Below are positions 9,020-18,707 of a stretch of DNA of 64,000 bases, one piece after another. Numbering within the stretch: position 1 is the stretch's first letter; every line of letters starts with the position of its first letter. Origin of the DNA: Bacteroidales bacterium (GTDB lineage: Bacteria; Bacteroidota; Bacteroidia; Bacteroidales; UBA3663); the NCBI GenBank assembly GCA_017561935.1, contig JAFZBE010000011.1:1-64000 (forward strand), in the 5' to 3' direction. A model generated the notes under the pieces. It searched no databases, was not told the origin of the DNA, and was given only the letters and a program-made list of their open reading frames with translations. A program made the position numbers and the translations under genes.

Positions 9020-11071
9020 TTAGTAGCCGTTGGTGCCGTATTCGTCGGGGTTGGCGATCTGGTCGAGCATCTGCTGTGGGATGGGGCGTACGCGCCACTT
9101 GGTCTGATAGGACTGGCCATAGATGTTGCGGCGTGGTGCGTTGAGGTAGTCGGCGGTGAGGAAGCCCATGCGCTTCAGGTCATACCAGCGCCAGTTCTCG
9201 CCGCAGAGCTCGCGGGCACGTTCCTTGGCAAGGTAGTCGATGGTAAGCTCTACGCCTTCGAGGATCTTGGCCTCGTTGGTCGATTTGGCAGCGTGGCGTC
9301 GCACGGTCTTGAGGTATTCGAGACCTTCGCTCTGGTGGCTACCCGAGAGGATGGAAGCCTCGGCAGCGAGGAGGTAGATGTCGGTGAGACGAATGATCGG
9401 GAAATCGTTCAAGCTCTGCTGGTTGGTCATGATGTACTTAAGCGGGGAGAGCTTGCGGAGCGAAGGCGACAGGGAACGATAGTTGGATTCCTTGGCTGTG
9501 GCGCCGTTCTCCTGGAAGTAGGCAAAGATGCCGGTGTTGATGGTGCCGTCGAGGCTGGGAAGACCTGCGACGAGGTACTTCTTGCGGGCACACCAAGCCG
9601 AATCGACGGCGAAGTTTGGCGTGTAACATCCCAGTGCGGCGGGCTTGTTTTCGAGCTCGATGACCTCGGTGCTGGCCATGGTGCCGTTGTCGGCATAGTA
9701 GTTGTAGCCGGAGTAGTTGGCACGGAGCTGTTCAGGTGAGACGATGTTGCCTGTGATGGTGTAACGCGACTCCATGCCAGACGTCTGATAGGCATCCCAG
9801 AAATAAGTCGTGTCCTTGCCGCATGACTTGAGGATTGAGAATGGCACGGGGAACGAGCCTGAGGAGATGAAGTACTTGTAGTAGAAGGTGTCGTCGAAGC
9901 GGGTGTCGGCAGTCCATTCACGCGACTTGTCGTCGCAATAGATGGTGCTGGTGACGTCGGTCTCGCTGGGCTTGGGATCGAAGCAGTCGTTGAGCAGATA
10001 GAGAGTGGGATGCACACGGGAGGTGTTGGCACGTCCGTAGCGTACACCGTCGCTCTGCACGCCGAAATTGGAGGCCTGCGAACCGATGTTCATCATGTAG
10101 TACTGGCGTGTACGTCCACGGTTCCACACTTCGGGGTTGTAACCATTCTCGTGGTCGATGGCTTCGAGGAAGATGAATTCGGAGTTGGCCTTGTTGTTGT
10201 CGCCGAGCCACTCCTTGGTGCTGCCCGACGAAGTCTCGTCGGAGGGATAGAGTTGGTACTTGCCGCTGTTGATAACGATTTGTGCATACTTGAATGCCGA
10301 GTCTGCGCATTGTGCGGTGGAGTATTTGACGTGTCCCTCGTTGGTGATGACGCTAACCCACTTGGACTTGCCATCGGGATTCTCGGCGTAGTCACGCTCG
10401 AGGCGTGAACGCTGTATCCATGCCTTGCAGAGCATGGCAGCGGCTGAGTATTTGTTGGCACGGCCGCGTTCCTGTCCCTGCGTCTCGGGAAGGTCGCTGT
10501 AGGCGATCATGAGGTCGGAGATGATCTGGTCGTAGATCTCGTCTTCGGTGGAGCGATAGGCATATTCGCGTGCCCCCTCTTCGGCCATGGAAGTGGTGGT
10601 GAGGGTGACGCCGCCCCATTGCTCAACGACGTGGAAGTAGGAGAATCCGCGCATGAAGTGAGCCTCGGCAACCTTGGCCTTCATGGCAGCGGGGTCGTAG
10701 GCGGGACATTCGTTCTGATAGAAGATGGCGGTGTTGCAATAGGCGATGGTGGCATAGAGGGCATTCCAGACTACCTTATTGACACCGGTCTCGGTGTTCC
10801 ATTCGTAGTTGTTGACGCATTCCTTCCAGGCGGCGCTGGTGGCGCTGCCGTTCTGCCATAGATCGGTGCCCATCTCCATCATCGGGATGCCATCTTCCTT
10901 GCCGTACATGTAGTACAGGTTCTCGTAGCAGGCATTGATCAGACCATCGTAACCAGCGGTGGTGGTATAGACGACGTCCTGGTCGAGCTGTGTCTTGTAC
11001 TCCTCTTCGATGTCACAGGCTGACAGGGGGGCAAGCAGTGCTGCAATAGCAATATATGTTATCTTTTTCAT
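9020..11071 (-). CDS. SusD/RagB-family outer-membrane lipoprotein (pectin locus)
   Basis: 683 residues. The lipoprotein signal MKKITYIAIAALLAPLSAC has its lipidation Cys at 19. The N-terminal alpha-helical repeat region includes GLINACYENLYYMYG. The C-terminus contains the SusD signature area (RLTDIYLLAAEASI, YLAKERARELCGENWRWYDLKR) and ends near RPIPQQMLDQIANPDEYGTNGY, the usual SusD ending. It binds oligosaccharide on the cell surface and caps its SusC partner, encoded directly upstream (16 bp apart). With PL1 and CE8 in the operon the likely ligand is homogalacturonan oligomers. Confidence 0.95.
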   Translation of the reverse strand: MKKITYIAIAALLAPLSACDIEEEYKTQLDQDVVYTTTAGYDGLINACYENLYYMYGKEDGIPMMEMGTDLWQNGSATSAAWKECVNNYEWNTETGVNKVVWNALYATIAYCNTAIFYQNECPAYDPAAMKAKVAEAHFMRGFSYFHVVEQWGGVTLTTTSMAEEGAREYAYRSTEDEIYDQIISDLMIAYSDLPETQGQERGRANKYSAAAMLCKAWIQRSRLERDYAENPDGKSKWVSVITNEGHVKYSTAQCADSAFKYAQIVINSGKYQLYPSDETSSGSTKEWLGDNNKANSEFIFLEAIDHENGYNPEVWNRGRTRQYYMMNIGSQASNFGVQSDGVRYGRANTSRVHPTLYLLNDCFDPKPSETDVTSTIYCDDKSREWTADTRFDDTFYYKYFISSGSFPVPFSILKSCGKDTTYFWDAYQTSGMESRYTITGNIVSPEQLRANYSGYNYYADNGTMASTEVIELENKPAALGCYTPNFAVDSAWCARKKYLVAGLPSLDGTINTGIFAYFQENGATAKESNYRSLSPSLRKLSPLKYIMTNQQSLNDFPIIRLTDIYLLAAEASILSGSHQSEGLEYLKTVRRHAAKSTNEAKILEGVELTIDYLAKERARELCGENWRWYDLKRMGFLTADYLNAPRRNIYGQSYQTKWRVRPIPQQMLDQIANPDEYGTNGY

Positions 11072-11086
11072 AGTTGTCGAAACGAT

Positions 11087-14000
11087 TTAGAACGAAGCGT
11101 TGATACCGAATACGAAAGTCTTGTAGAGCGGGAACTCGGAGGAGGTGTTCTCGGAGTCGAGACCCTTGAGCATGTCGTCCTTGCAGAAGATGAAGGGGTT
11201 CTGAACGGTGCCGTAGATGCGGAGCTGGCTCATGTGTGCCTTGCGCAATAACTTGACTGGCAGGCTGTAGCCGAGGGTGATGTTCTTGATCTTAATGAAT
11301 GAACCATCGACGAAGGTGAGGGCGGTCTTGGCCTCGTTGCTCACGCCGAGCTTTGCCAACGGGAAGGCGTTGGTGGGGTTGTTGGGTGTCCAGTAATCGT
11401 AATCGACGGGCTGGTTCTTGGCGCTGACATAACCCAGCATGTCGCCGTTGACCATCTGGCCCCATCGCATGACCGTCATGATGGAGAGGTCGAACCAGCG
11501 GTAGGTGAAGTTGTTGGTCCAGCCGATGGTGAAGTCTGGTTGCTTGTGGCCGAGGATCTGCTTGTCCTTGGCGCCGATGGAGTAGATGTTCTCATCAACG
11601 ATGCTCACGCTACCATTGGCATCGAACTCGGGAGTGCCCTGGCGGTAGTAGGTGCGTGTGCCGTCCTCGTTCTCGGTGTAGTAGGCACCGTGACGCTCCA
11701 CGGCAGTATAGGTGCTGGTGATGCGGTCGCGCACATATCCGGTGTACTGGTAGCTGGGGTCCCACTTGAGGTCAGAGTTGGCAGCGATGTTGACCTGACC
11801 GGGCTGGAGGCCGAAGCATGCTGCCTGGTCTTCCTCTCCAGTCTGCCAGATGCCGTTCTTCTTATAATTATAATAGGTATAGACGGGGTTGTCAATGAAG
11901 AGGCCGAGTGAGATGAGTTCATCGACAGTAGTGTTGTTGCCGAGGTCGATGTTGGTGAGTCGCTCGTTGTTCTTTGCAAAGGTGATGGTCGATGACCATA
12001 CGAAATTGCGGGTGACGATATTGCGCGTATTGAGCGACACCTCGATGCCGTCGTTCTTGATGCGAGCGACGTTCGACATCATGGTGTAGGGGCTCTTGGC
12101 ATTGTACAAGCCATAGGATGTGGGGAGCTGACGCTTGTAGAGCACACCCTTGGTGTCGGTGTTGTAGTAGTCGATGCTGGCATCGAGACGACCCTTGAAG
12201 ATCGAGAAGTCGAGACCGATGTTGGTGTTGTAGGATTTCTCCCAACCGAGGTTGTAGTTGGCCACGGCCTGGGTGAGGATGTAGTCCTGCACTTGGCCAC
12301 CACCGAGGTTGAGGGAGTGGGTCGAGGTTTCGACGAGCGTCTTCGACGAATAGGCCGGGATGTTGGAGTTACCCGTCACGCCGTAGCCTGCACGAAGTTT
12401 GAGGTTGTCAAGCCAGTCGGCCGTGGGTTCCATCCAGGGCTCGTCGCTGATGCGCCATCCGAGGGATGCCGAGGGGAAGGAGTCCCACTGATTGTAAAGC
12501 TGCGAGGCACCGTCCCAGCGCATGGTGGCGCTGAAGAGGTAACGTCCGAGGAGGCTGTAGTTGAGACGAGCGGCGTAGGAGAGCATCTTGGTCTGCGAAT
12601 AGCTCGACGATACCGAAGGCTGGAGACCGCCACCGAGGTTGTAGAACGTGTAACTGTCGTAGTCGAAGCCACGGTTATATCCGTAGGACGACTCGCCATG
12701 TGAGCGTTTGTATTCGATGATGCCGGTGGCTGTGATGTCGTGGGCGTTGCCGATCTTGATGTTATAGTTGAGGATGTTCTGCCATTGGATGCCCCAGCTG
12801 TCATTGTGGGTGATGCTGGCAGTACGGATGCCTACATCTTGGCTGGAACCTGTGAGCTTGTAGTAGGTGTGGAGACCTTCGAAGGCTCCGGATCGTGAGG
12901 TCGAGACGCTGGTGTTGACGAGCGACTTGAACGAGAGACCCTTCAGAGGTCGTATCTCGATGAATGGTGCAATGTTGATGGTGGTGGAGCGAGAGGTATT
13001 GATGTACTGGCCTGGGATGTCGTCCGCCATGATGTTCACATAGTCGTCGGTGGAACCTGTGGGATACCACTTGAGCGAGCCGTCGGCCTCATAGACTTCT
13101 CCGAGGGGCACTTCTGTGAGTGTCTTCGAGAGACGTGAGTTGCGCTTGTTGCGGTCCTTGTAGGAGAGTGACGACTGGAATCCGATGGTGATATAGCGAT
13201 TGGCCTCGAAGTTGGTGCCGGCACGGAAGGTGAGCTGCTTGTAGTTGTCGTTGCGGTACATGCCTTCCTCGTTCTGCCAACCGAAGCTGGCGTAAGACTG
13301 TGTCTTGTCGTTGCCGCCGCGCACCGAAAGGGAATAGTTCTGTTGCACACCTGTCTTGAGGATCTCGTCCTTCCAGTTGATGAACTTGCCCTGGTTGTAG
13401 CAGTCGATGCCGGCCTGTGAGATGCCGAATTCGTTGAAGAGGCGAGAAAGGGCCTCGGTGCGGCCGGAGTATTCGCTCCAGACTGATTTGCCATAGTATG
13501 CTTCGTAACCTGCAGCCATGTAGTTGATCCAGTCTTCGCCCGTATAGGTCTCGGGATAGGCGGGCATGCAGTTGATACCCATATAGGCATTGAAATCGAC
13601 GCTTACCTTGCCACGGGTGCCCTGCTTGGTGGTGACGATGATGACACCATTGGCACCTGCTGAACCGTAGATGGCGGTGGAGGAGGCGTCCTTGAGCACT
13701 TCGATGCTCTCGATGTCGTTGGGGTTGAGGTTGGCAATCGAGCCGCCGCTGACACCGTCGATGACGAAGAGCGGGCTGTTGGAGCCGTCGAGCGAACGAT
13801 TACCACGGAGGAGGAGGGTGGGCGACTGACCTGCGGCACCCGACTCACGTGTGATGTCGAGACCTGCAATCTTGCCCTGCAGACCTTCCATGGCGTTCAT
13901 TACTGGAGCCACTTTGATCTCGTCGGCCTTGACGCTCGAGATGGCACCGGTGAGGTCGCGTTTCTTCTGTACACCATAACCCACCACGACGACTTCGTCG

Positions 14001-14335
14001 AGCAGGTCGTTGTCTTCACGGATGGTGATGTTGAGACGTGTGTTACTTTTCACAGGGACATCTTCGGCGGTGTAGCCCACGTAGCTGACGTGAAGCACCG
14101 ACTTGTCAGTGACACCCGAAAGGGAGAAGTTGCCATCGATGTCGGTGATGGTGCCTGTGGTTGTGCCCTTGACGACGACATTGGCACCGATGATGGGATC
14201 ACCGGTGACCTGGTCAATCACTTGGCCTGTCACAGTACGGGTTTGTCCAAACAGGACGCTTCCGCTGAGGAGGAGGGAGAGCAGGAAGGCAATAAACCGA
14301 GCGTACGGCGTATTGATGCTCTGATTGTTGAACAT
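11087..14335 (-). CDS. SusC/RagA-family TonB-dependent transporter (pectin locus)
   Basis: 1082 residues from ATG at 14333-14335. A signal peptide is followed by a carboxypeptidase-regulatory-like domain (QTRTVTGQVIDQVTGDPIIG...), a TonB-box/plug region (DEVVVVGYGVQKKRDLTGAI, SPLFVIDG) with the SusC hallmark NGVIIVTTK, and a large beta-barrel ending in aromatic/Phe. An upstream in-frame ATG at 14458 is rejected: it lies upstream of the operon's -7 box (14428-14435) and would remove the signal peptide. The protein imports oligosaccharides into the periplasm with SusD, energised by TonB. Confidence 0.96.
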   Translation of the reverse strand: MFNNQSINTPYARFIAFLLSLLLSGSVLFGQTRTVTGQVIDQVTGDPIIGANVVVKGTTTGTITDIDGNFSLSGVTDKSVLHVSYVGYTAEDVPVKSNTRLNITIREDNDLLDEVVVVGYGVQKKRDLTGAISSVKADEIKVAPVMNAMEGLQGKIAGLDITRESGAAGQSPTLLLRGNRSLDGSNSPLFVIDGVSGGSIANLNPNDIESIEVLKDASSTAIYGSAGANGVIIVTTKQGTRGKVSVDFNAYMGINCMPAYPETYTGEDWINYMAAGYEAYYGKSVWSEYSGRTEALSRLFNEFGISQAGIDCYNQGKFINWKDEILKTGVQQNYSLSVRGGNDKTQSYASFGWQNEEGMYRNDNYKQLTFRAGTNFEANRYITIGFQSSLSYKDRNKRNSRLSKTLTEVPLGEVYEADGSLKWYPTGSTDDYVNIMADDIPGQYINTSRSTTINIAPFIEIRPLKGLSFKSLVNTSVSTSRSGAFEGLHTYYKLTGSSQDVGIRTASITHNDSWGIQWQNILNYNIKIGNAHDITATGIIEYKRSHGESSYGYNRGFDYDSYTFYNLGGGLQPSVSSSYSQTKMLSYAARLNYSLLGRYLFSATMRWDGASQLYNQWDSFPSASLGWRISDEPWMEPTADWLDNLKLRAGYGVTGNSNIPAYSSKTLVETSTHSLNLGGGQVQDYILTQAVANYNLGWEKSYNTNIGLDFSIFKGRLDASIDYYNTDTKGVLYKRQLPTSYGLYNAKSPYTMMSNVARIKNDGIEVSLNTRNIVTRNFVWSSTITFAKNNERLTNIDLGNNTTVDELISLGLFIDNPVYTYYNYKKNGIWQTGEEDQAACFGLQPGQVNIAANSDLKWDPSYQYTGYVRDRITSTYTAVERHGAYYTENEDGTRTYYRQGTPEFDANGSVSIVDENIYSIGAKDKQILGHKQPDFTIGWTNNFTYRWFDLSIMTVMRWGQMVNGDMLGYVSAKNQPVDYDYWTPNNPTNAFPLAKLGVSNEAKTALTFVDGSFIKIKNITLGYSLPVKLLRKAHMSQLRIYGTVQNPFIFCKDDMLKGLDSENTSSEFPLYKTFVFGINASF

Positions 14336-14427
14336 GTTACAAGTGCTTTTGTAGGTTAAGAAACTGGTACTTTCAGATCTCGCTATATAGTGTGTTTGTT
14401 TCGAACTATTACGTCCAAAAACTGCTG

Positions 14428-14459
14428 CAAAGATAAGGAATTGGAATCTCAATACCAAA
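14428..14459 (-). promoter_or_regulatory. Bacteroidetes sigma promoter for the pectin SusC operon
   Basis: On the minus strand TTTG (14456-14459) is separated by 20 bp from TATCTTTG (14428-14435). This matches the -33/-7 consensus of Bacteroidetes primary-sigma promoters. Transcription would begin near 14421, giving a leader of about 85 nt before the SusC start at 14335. Confidence 0.8.
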
Positions 14460-14540
14460 TTTTTTGATGAAAAAAAGAAATAAAAGGGTTATTTTTTATA
14501 TTTATTGCGAAAAAAAACGAAAATAATCTAAAAAAATCGT

Positions 14541-14548
14541 ATCTTTGC
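14541..14548 (+). promoter_or_regulatory. -7 promoter box of the MATE gene
   Basis: TATCTTTG followed by CA matches the TAnnTTTG -7 element and lies 6 bp before the ATG at 14555. I see no good TTTG at the -33 position, so strength is uncertain. The leader would be nearly absent. Confidence 0.6.
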
Positions 14549-14554
14549 ACCATC

Positions 14555-15916
14555 ATGATAGAATATAAAGACGAAAGACAGCGACAATTGGCGACAAAAC
14601 CTGTGGGCAGACTGCTGATCCAGTTTGCCACGCCGAGCATCATTGCCATGTCGGCAAGTTCAATTTACAATCTCTGCGACTCGATTTTCATCGGTCGTGG
14701 AGCGGGACCGCTGGCCATAGCTGGTCTTGCCATTACTTTCCCATTGATGAATATCTCGGCGGCCTTTGGTGCCATGCTGGGCGTTGGTTCGGCAGCGCAG
14801 ACTTCGGTCAAGATGGGCGAGGGCAATCAGCAGCGTGCACTGATGATCTTTGGCAACATGCTTCGCCTCGATATCACCATTGGTCTAATCATCACCACGC
14901 TGGGATTGTTGTTCCTCGATCCTATCCTGCGACTCTTTGGTGCCAGCGATGCCACTTTGCCCTACGCACACGATTACATGCAGATCATCTTGGCCGGTAA
15001 CATTGTCACCCACACCTTCCTCGGCATGAACGACCAGTTGCGAGCGACGGGCAATCCGCGTCGTGCCATGGCCGCCCAACTCATGGCTGTGGTGATCAAT
15101 ATCATCCTTGATGCTCTGTTCATCTTTGGCTTTGGCTGGGGGATGCGGGGTGCCGCATTGGCTACCGTGATGGGACAGATCTGCGCTTGGATCTTTGAGT
15201 TCAGGTTCTTCCTTGACAAGAGTAACTTCGTGCATTTTGCCCGTATCGGAATGAGGGTTCGCATGGATATCATCCGCGAAATTCTTGCTATTGGCCTTTC
15301 CCCGTTCTGTGTGAATCTCTGCCATTGTTTGATTGTCATCATCATCAACCGTTCGTTGATAGCTCAGGGTGGCGCCGAGGGTGACTCGTATGTAGGTGTT
15401 TATGGTATCGTGAATCGTGTGTCGTTGCTCATCATCATGATGGTAATGGGCTTTGGACAGGGCTTGCAGCCTATTGTGGGCTTCAATATCGGAGCCAAAT
15501 TGTATGGACGTGTGCGGGGAGTTATGAAGTTCGCCTTGGCTTGCGCCACTACGGTAATGACTTTAGGATATCTAATCGTTTTCCTCTTCCCAGGGCCTTT
15601 GGCTTCGCTTTTCACCACAGATACCGATATGGTGAACAAGTGCATACCAGCACTCCGTATCATCATGTGTACATTCACACTTGTAGGTCCTCAGATGATG
15701 ACCATGTCGTTCTTCCAGTCGAGTCGTCGAGCAGGCATTGCTATCCTATTGAGCACCTCGCGTCAACTATTGTTCCTGCTGCCATTGTTGCTCTTCCTGC
15801 CTCGCATGTTGGGTGTTTATGGCGTGTGGTGGTCGTTCCCGATTAGCGATGTTCTCTCGTTCCTCTTGGCAGCCTTCTTCCTGATTCGCGAATTCAGAAG
15901 GCTGAAAAGATTATAA
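14555..15916 (+). CDS. MATE-family multidrug/metabolite efflux transporter
   Basis: 453 residues with about 12 hydrophobic membrane segments in two homologous halves. The N-terminus KPVGRLLIQFATPSIIAMSA and segments such as YNLCDSIFIGRGAGPLAIAG are typical of MATE (NorM/DinF-like) proteins, which export cationic compounds in exchange for Na+ or H+. It is divergent from the pectin operon and convergent with the dehydratase gene, whose 3' end it overlaps by 6 bp. The substrate cannot be told from sequence. Confidence 0.93.
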   Translation: MIEYKDERQRQLATKPVGRLLIQFATPSIIAMSASSIYNLCDSIFIGRGAGPLAIAGLAITFPLMNISAAFGAMLGVGSAAQTSVKMGEGNQQRALMIFGNMLRLDITIGLIITTLGLLFLDPILRLFGASDATLPYAHDYMQIILAGNIVTHTFLGMNDQLRATGNPRRAMAAQLMAVVINIILDALFIFGFGWGMRGAALATVMGQICAWIFEFRFFLDKSNFVHFARIGMRVRMDIIREILAIGLSPFCVNLCHCLIVIIINRSLIAQGGAEGDSYVGVYGIVNRVSLLIIMMVMGFGQGLQPIVGFNIGAKLYGRVRGVMKFALACATTVMTLGYLIVFLFPGPLASLFTTDTDMVNKCIPALRIIMCTFTLVGPQMMTMSFFQSSRRAGIAILLSTSRQLLFLLPLLLFLPRMLGVYGVWWSFPISDVLSFLLAAFFLIREFRRLKRL

Positions 15917-16765
15917 TTCCTTGAAGGCTGCTCCAAGCCAGGCTATGATGTCAGAGGGGAGGAGAGATTCCTCGCTCTGGCCACCTTGTTCGATGGCGAG
16001 GTCGGCAGCCATGGCATGCAGAGAAACACCGAGAATGGAAGCATCTTGGGCACTGTACCCTTGTGCTCGCAGACCGAGCAGGATGCCGGTCAATGTGTCG
16101 CCAGAACCACCAACTGCCATTCCCGCATTACCGTAGTTCTCGTTGCGGAAGATGTTTCCGTCGGGGAGGTGTATGTTGGTGTAATGGTCCTTCAGGATAA
16201 CCACGACGTTGTATTTCATCGCCAGCACCAGAGAGTTGCCGCATCCTGTGGCATCGAGCAGACGCTTGGCTTCGCCAGGATGAGGTGTGAGGATGGTGTC
16301 TTTGGGCAGTTTGTCCAGCAGTTGTGGATGCAGCGAAAGGATGTTGAGCGCATCGGCATCAAGGATAAGAGCGGGGTCAGGCAATCCGGGGCTAGACAAC
16401 CCTCGGTGCAACAGGTTGATGAGCGCATCCTGTGTCTCTTCATTCAATCCCAGTCCTGGACCGATAGCTACAGCATCGATGCCGCTGTGCCACTCGATGT
16501 GGGTGTGGTAGTCAGTGCGGTTGTCGGTCTCGCATTTCGCTTCGGGGATGCCTAACTGCATGATTTCATACCCGCAACGTGGCACACGCACGGTGAGCAG
16601 TCCCACCCCACTTCGCATACAGGCTCTTGCCGAAAGGAGGGCGGCTCCCATCATGCCGCGACTACCGGCTACGAGCAGGGCGTTGCCGAAATCGTTCTTG
16701 TGGCTGAAAGGCTCACGGGCATGCAACAGATGGCTAAGATAATCTTCGGAAATTACTCTTGTCAT
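15911..16765 (-). CDS. nnrD: ADP/ATP-dependent NAD(P)H-hydrate dehydratase (stand-alone YjeF C-terminal domain)
   Basis: 284 residues. Ribokinase-fold NnrD motifs are present in order: DFGNALLVAGSRGMMGAA, LILDADALNIL, ILTPHPGEAKRLL and the catalytic GGSGDTLTGIL. The enzyme repairs hydrated NAD(P)H in the cytoplasm. Many bacteria fuse this domain to the NnrE epimerase; here the epimerase domain is absent and no separate copy is seen in the window. ATG at 16763-16765 follows a clear promoter. The gene ends inside the last codons of the convergent MATE gene. Confidence 0.92.
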   Translation of the reverse strand: MTRVISEDYLSHLLHAREPFSHKNDFGNALLVAGSRGMMGAALLSARACMRSGVGLLTVRVPRCGYEIMQLGIPEAKCETDNRTDYHTHIEWHSGIDAVAIGPGLGLNEETQDALINLLHRGLSSPGLPDPALILDADALNILSLHPQLLDKLPKDTILTPHPGEAKRLLDATGCGNSLVLAMKYNVVVILKDHYTNIHLPDGNIFRNENYGNAGMAVGGSGDTLTGILLGLRAQGYSAQDASILGVSLHAMAADLAIEQGGQSEESLLPSDIIAWLGAAFKEL

Positions 16766-16786
16766 ATCGATTCTTTTTTATGGTTG

Positions 16787-16818
16787 CAAAGGTATGTTCT
16801 TTTGTCGAATACTCCAAA
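16787..16818 (-). promoter_or_regulatory. Promoter of nnrD
   Basis: Minus-strand TTTG (16815-16818), 20-bp spacer, TACCTTTG (16787-16794): a full match to the Bacteroidetes promoter, 21 bp before the start codon at 16765. Confidence 0.8.
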
Positions 16819-16906
16819 TAAACGCACAAAAAAATGGATGCAAATGTGCTAATTTTGCATAAAATAGATAGGAAAAGGCCCCAAAATGCAGAAATTTCCT
16901 CAAAAA

Positions 16907-16938
16907 TTTGGCTATTTTCGTTCGATTCTATATCTTTG
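16907..16938 (+). promoter_or_regulatory. Promoter of the DUF4954 gene
   Basis: TTTG (16907-16910), 20-bp spacer, TATCTTTG (16931-16938). The ATG is at 17012, leaving a leader of about 65 nt. Confidence 0.8.
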
Positions 16939-17011
16939 CACGTTGTTTAAAGCATAATAGCTTTTTAGGCCCTTTGATCAAGACAATTATCATCTATTAA
17001 TACTATCTCGT

Positions 17012-18601
17012 ATGAACTACCGTTCTCTATCTCCTACGGAAATCAATGCCTTGCAGGCGCAGGGTTGTTCTGCCAAGGATTGGGCCGATATTCAGGTCGC
17101 CGATCCGTTTGTTCTCTCGCAGGTCAATAACGTCCGTTTCACCGGAAAGGTTTACTTGGGGACCAATGTTACCCTCGACAATATCCGCAATCTCGGCACA
17201 AGCGGTAACACCACCTTTGCCAATGGTATTGAGGTAAGTGTGCTGAAGGAAGATGGCGGCCTCGAAGTGATTCTCTACGATGGATTGACCTCGATGGAAG
17301 CTGCCTTTGAGGTCATTGAAGCCCGCAAGGAACCCGAATTGGTTGCACTTCTGCATAAGAAGGCACGCAAGTATGCGGAAAGCATACGTTCGGATGGAAG
17401 CATCATCGAGGATGGTTGCTTTGTGAGCGATGTGCGTGAGATGACTGATGTTCATCTTGGCCCCAATACAAAGGTCGTAGGTGCTGTTCGTCTCGTGGAT
17501 ATCAGCGTTGTTACTCTGCCCGGAGCCCCCAGTTTTATCGGTGATGGCTGTATCCTGGAGCATGTTATCATCCTTTCCGACAGCAAGGTTGAGGATGCAG
17601 TCCAGATGGACAACAGCTTTGTCGGACAGGGTTGCCATATCGGTCGCCTCTATTCGTCTGCCAATTCGCTGTTCTTTGCCAACTGTTTCTTCGAGAATGG
17701 TGAGGCTTGTGCCTATTTCGCTGGCCCGTACAGCGTAAGTCATCATAAGGCCACGTTGATGATTGGTTGTATGACGTCGTTCTTTAATGCAGGTTCGGTC
17801 AGCAATCAGAGCAACCACTCTTATAAGACAGGACCCAACAAATATGGACAGTTGCAGCGTGGTTGCAAGTTGGGTAGCTCGAGCTATGTCTATTGGCCTA
17901 TGCAGGCAGGTGTGTTCAGCACTGTTATCGGACATCATACGGGACACGAGGACTTCCGTGATCTCCCCTTCTCACTCATCACCGAAGATGGGAATGGCAA
18001 GACTATCGTTGTTCCCGGACAGAACCTCGGTAGTGTGGGCACCCGCCGTGATGCGAACAAGTGGCCAAGGCGCGACAAGCGTTCGAATGTCGAGGGGGCA
18101 CGCCGTGATCGCCTCAACTTCACGTTGTTCAATCCATTCAGCATCGGGTATATCCTGCGCGGCATGAAGATCCTGAAGAAACTCAAGAATACAGGCGAGA
18201 CTGATTTCCAAGGTTGCTTCATTCATGCTCGTCATATCAAGCGTGGTTTGGATCGTTATCAGCAGGCCATCGACATGTATGTTGGCCAGGAGCTTCAGGT
18301 TTTGGACAATCTGGGCATCTACGGCACGGAACCAGGAGAGGCTGGTACGGGCGAATGGGCAGATTATGGTGGAATGCTTGTGCCTCGCAAGGAGTTGCTT
18401 GAAGCGTTGCGTGAGGGCAAGTCGTTCGAGGATCTTCATCCCCAGCTTCCTGTGTTCGAATACAACTGGTTGGCAGCTCACTTCGATATCGCTGAGAAGG
18501 AAAGCTTGATCGAAGGTGGCAAGTCGGCTTCCGAAACCTGGAATGCGGCTCTCGACGCAGATGGAGAAATGGATATCGCAGCATGCAATATTGACTTGTA
18601 A
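17012..18601 (+). CDS. DUF4954 family protein (left-handed beta-helix, nucleotidyltransferase-associated type)
   Basis: 529 residues beginning MNYRSLSPTEINALQAQGC. The sequence contains many hexapeptide-like turns (DGCILEHVIILSDSKVEDAV, DNSFVGQGCHIG) expected of a left-handed beta-helix. No signal peptide is seen, so it is cytosolic. The family is conserved in Bacteroidales but uncharacterised; a sugar-nucleotide or acyl-transfer role is a guess from the fold. It has its own promoter and terminator, hence is monocistronic. Confidence 0.85.
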   Translation: MNYRSLSPTEINALQAQGCSAKDWADIQVADPFVLSQVNNVRFTGKVYLGTNVTLDNIRNLGTSGNTTFANGIEVSVLKEDGGLEVILYDGLTSMEAAFEVIEARKEPELVALLHKKARKYAESIRSDGSIIEDGCFVSDVREMTDVHLGPNTKVVGAVRLVDISVVTLPGAPSFIGDGCILEHVIILSDSKVEDAVQMDNSFVGQGCHIGRLYSSANSLFFANCFFENGEACAYFAGPYSVSHHKATLMIGCMTSFFNAGSVSNQSNHSYKTGPNKYGQLQRGCKLGSSSYVYWPMQAGVFSTVIGHHTGHEDFRDLPFSLITEDGNGKTIVVPGQNLGSVGTRRDANKWPRRDKRSNVEGARRDRLNFTLFNPFSIGYILRGMKILKKLKNTGETDFQGCFIHARHIKRGLDRYQQAIDMYVGQELQVLDNLGIYGTEPGEAGTGEWADYGGMLVPRKELLEALREGKSFEDLHPQLPVFEYNWLAAHFDIAEKESLIEGGKSASETWNAALDADGEMDIAACNIDL

Positions 18602-18648
18602 TACTGTCGTCCTTTTCTCTTCACAATCTATTTCTCAACAACTGTTTT

Positions 18649-18681
18649 GCTCCCTGTCACTTGGTTCCAGGGAGCTTTTTT
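18649..18681 (+). terminator. Rho-independent terminator of the DUF4954 gene
   Basis: GCTCCCTG (18649-18656) pairs with CAGGGAGC (18668-18675), followed by six T residues. It lies 48 bp after the stop. Confidence 0.9.
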
Positions 18682-18707
18682 GTCAATCATCATAATTCGA
18701 AGAAGAT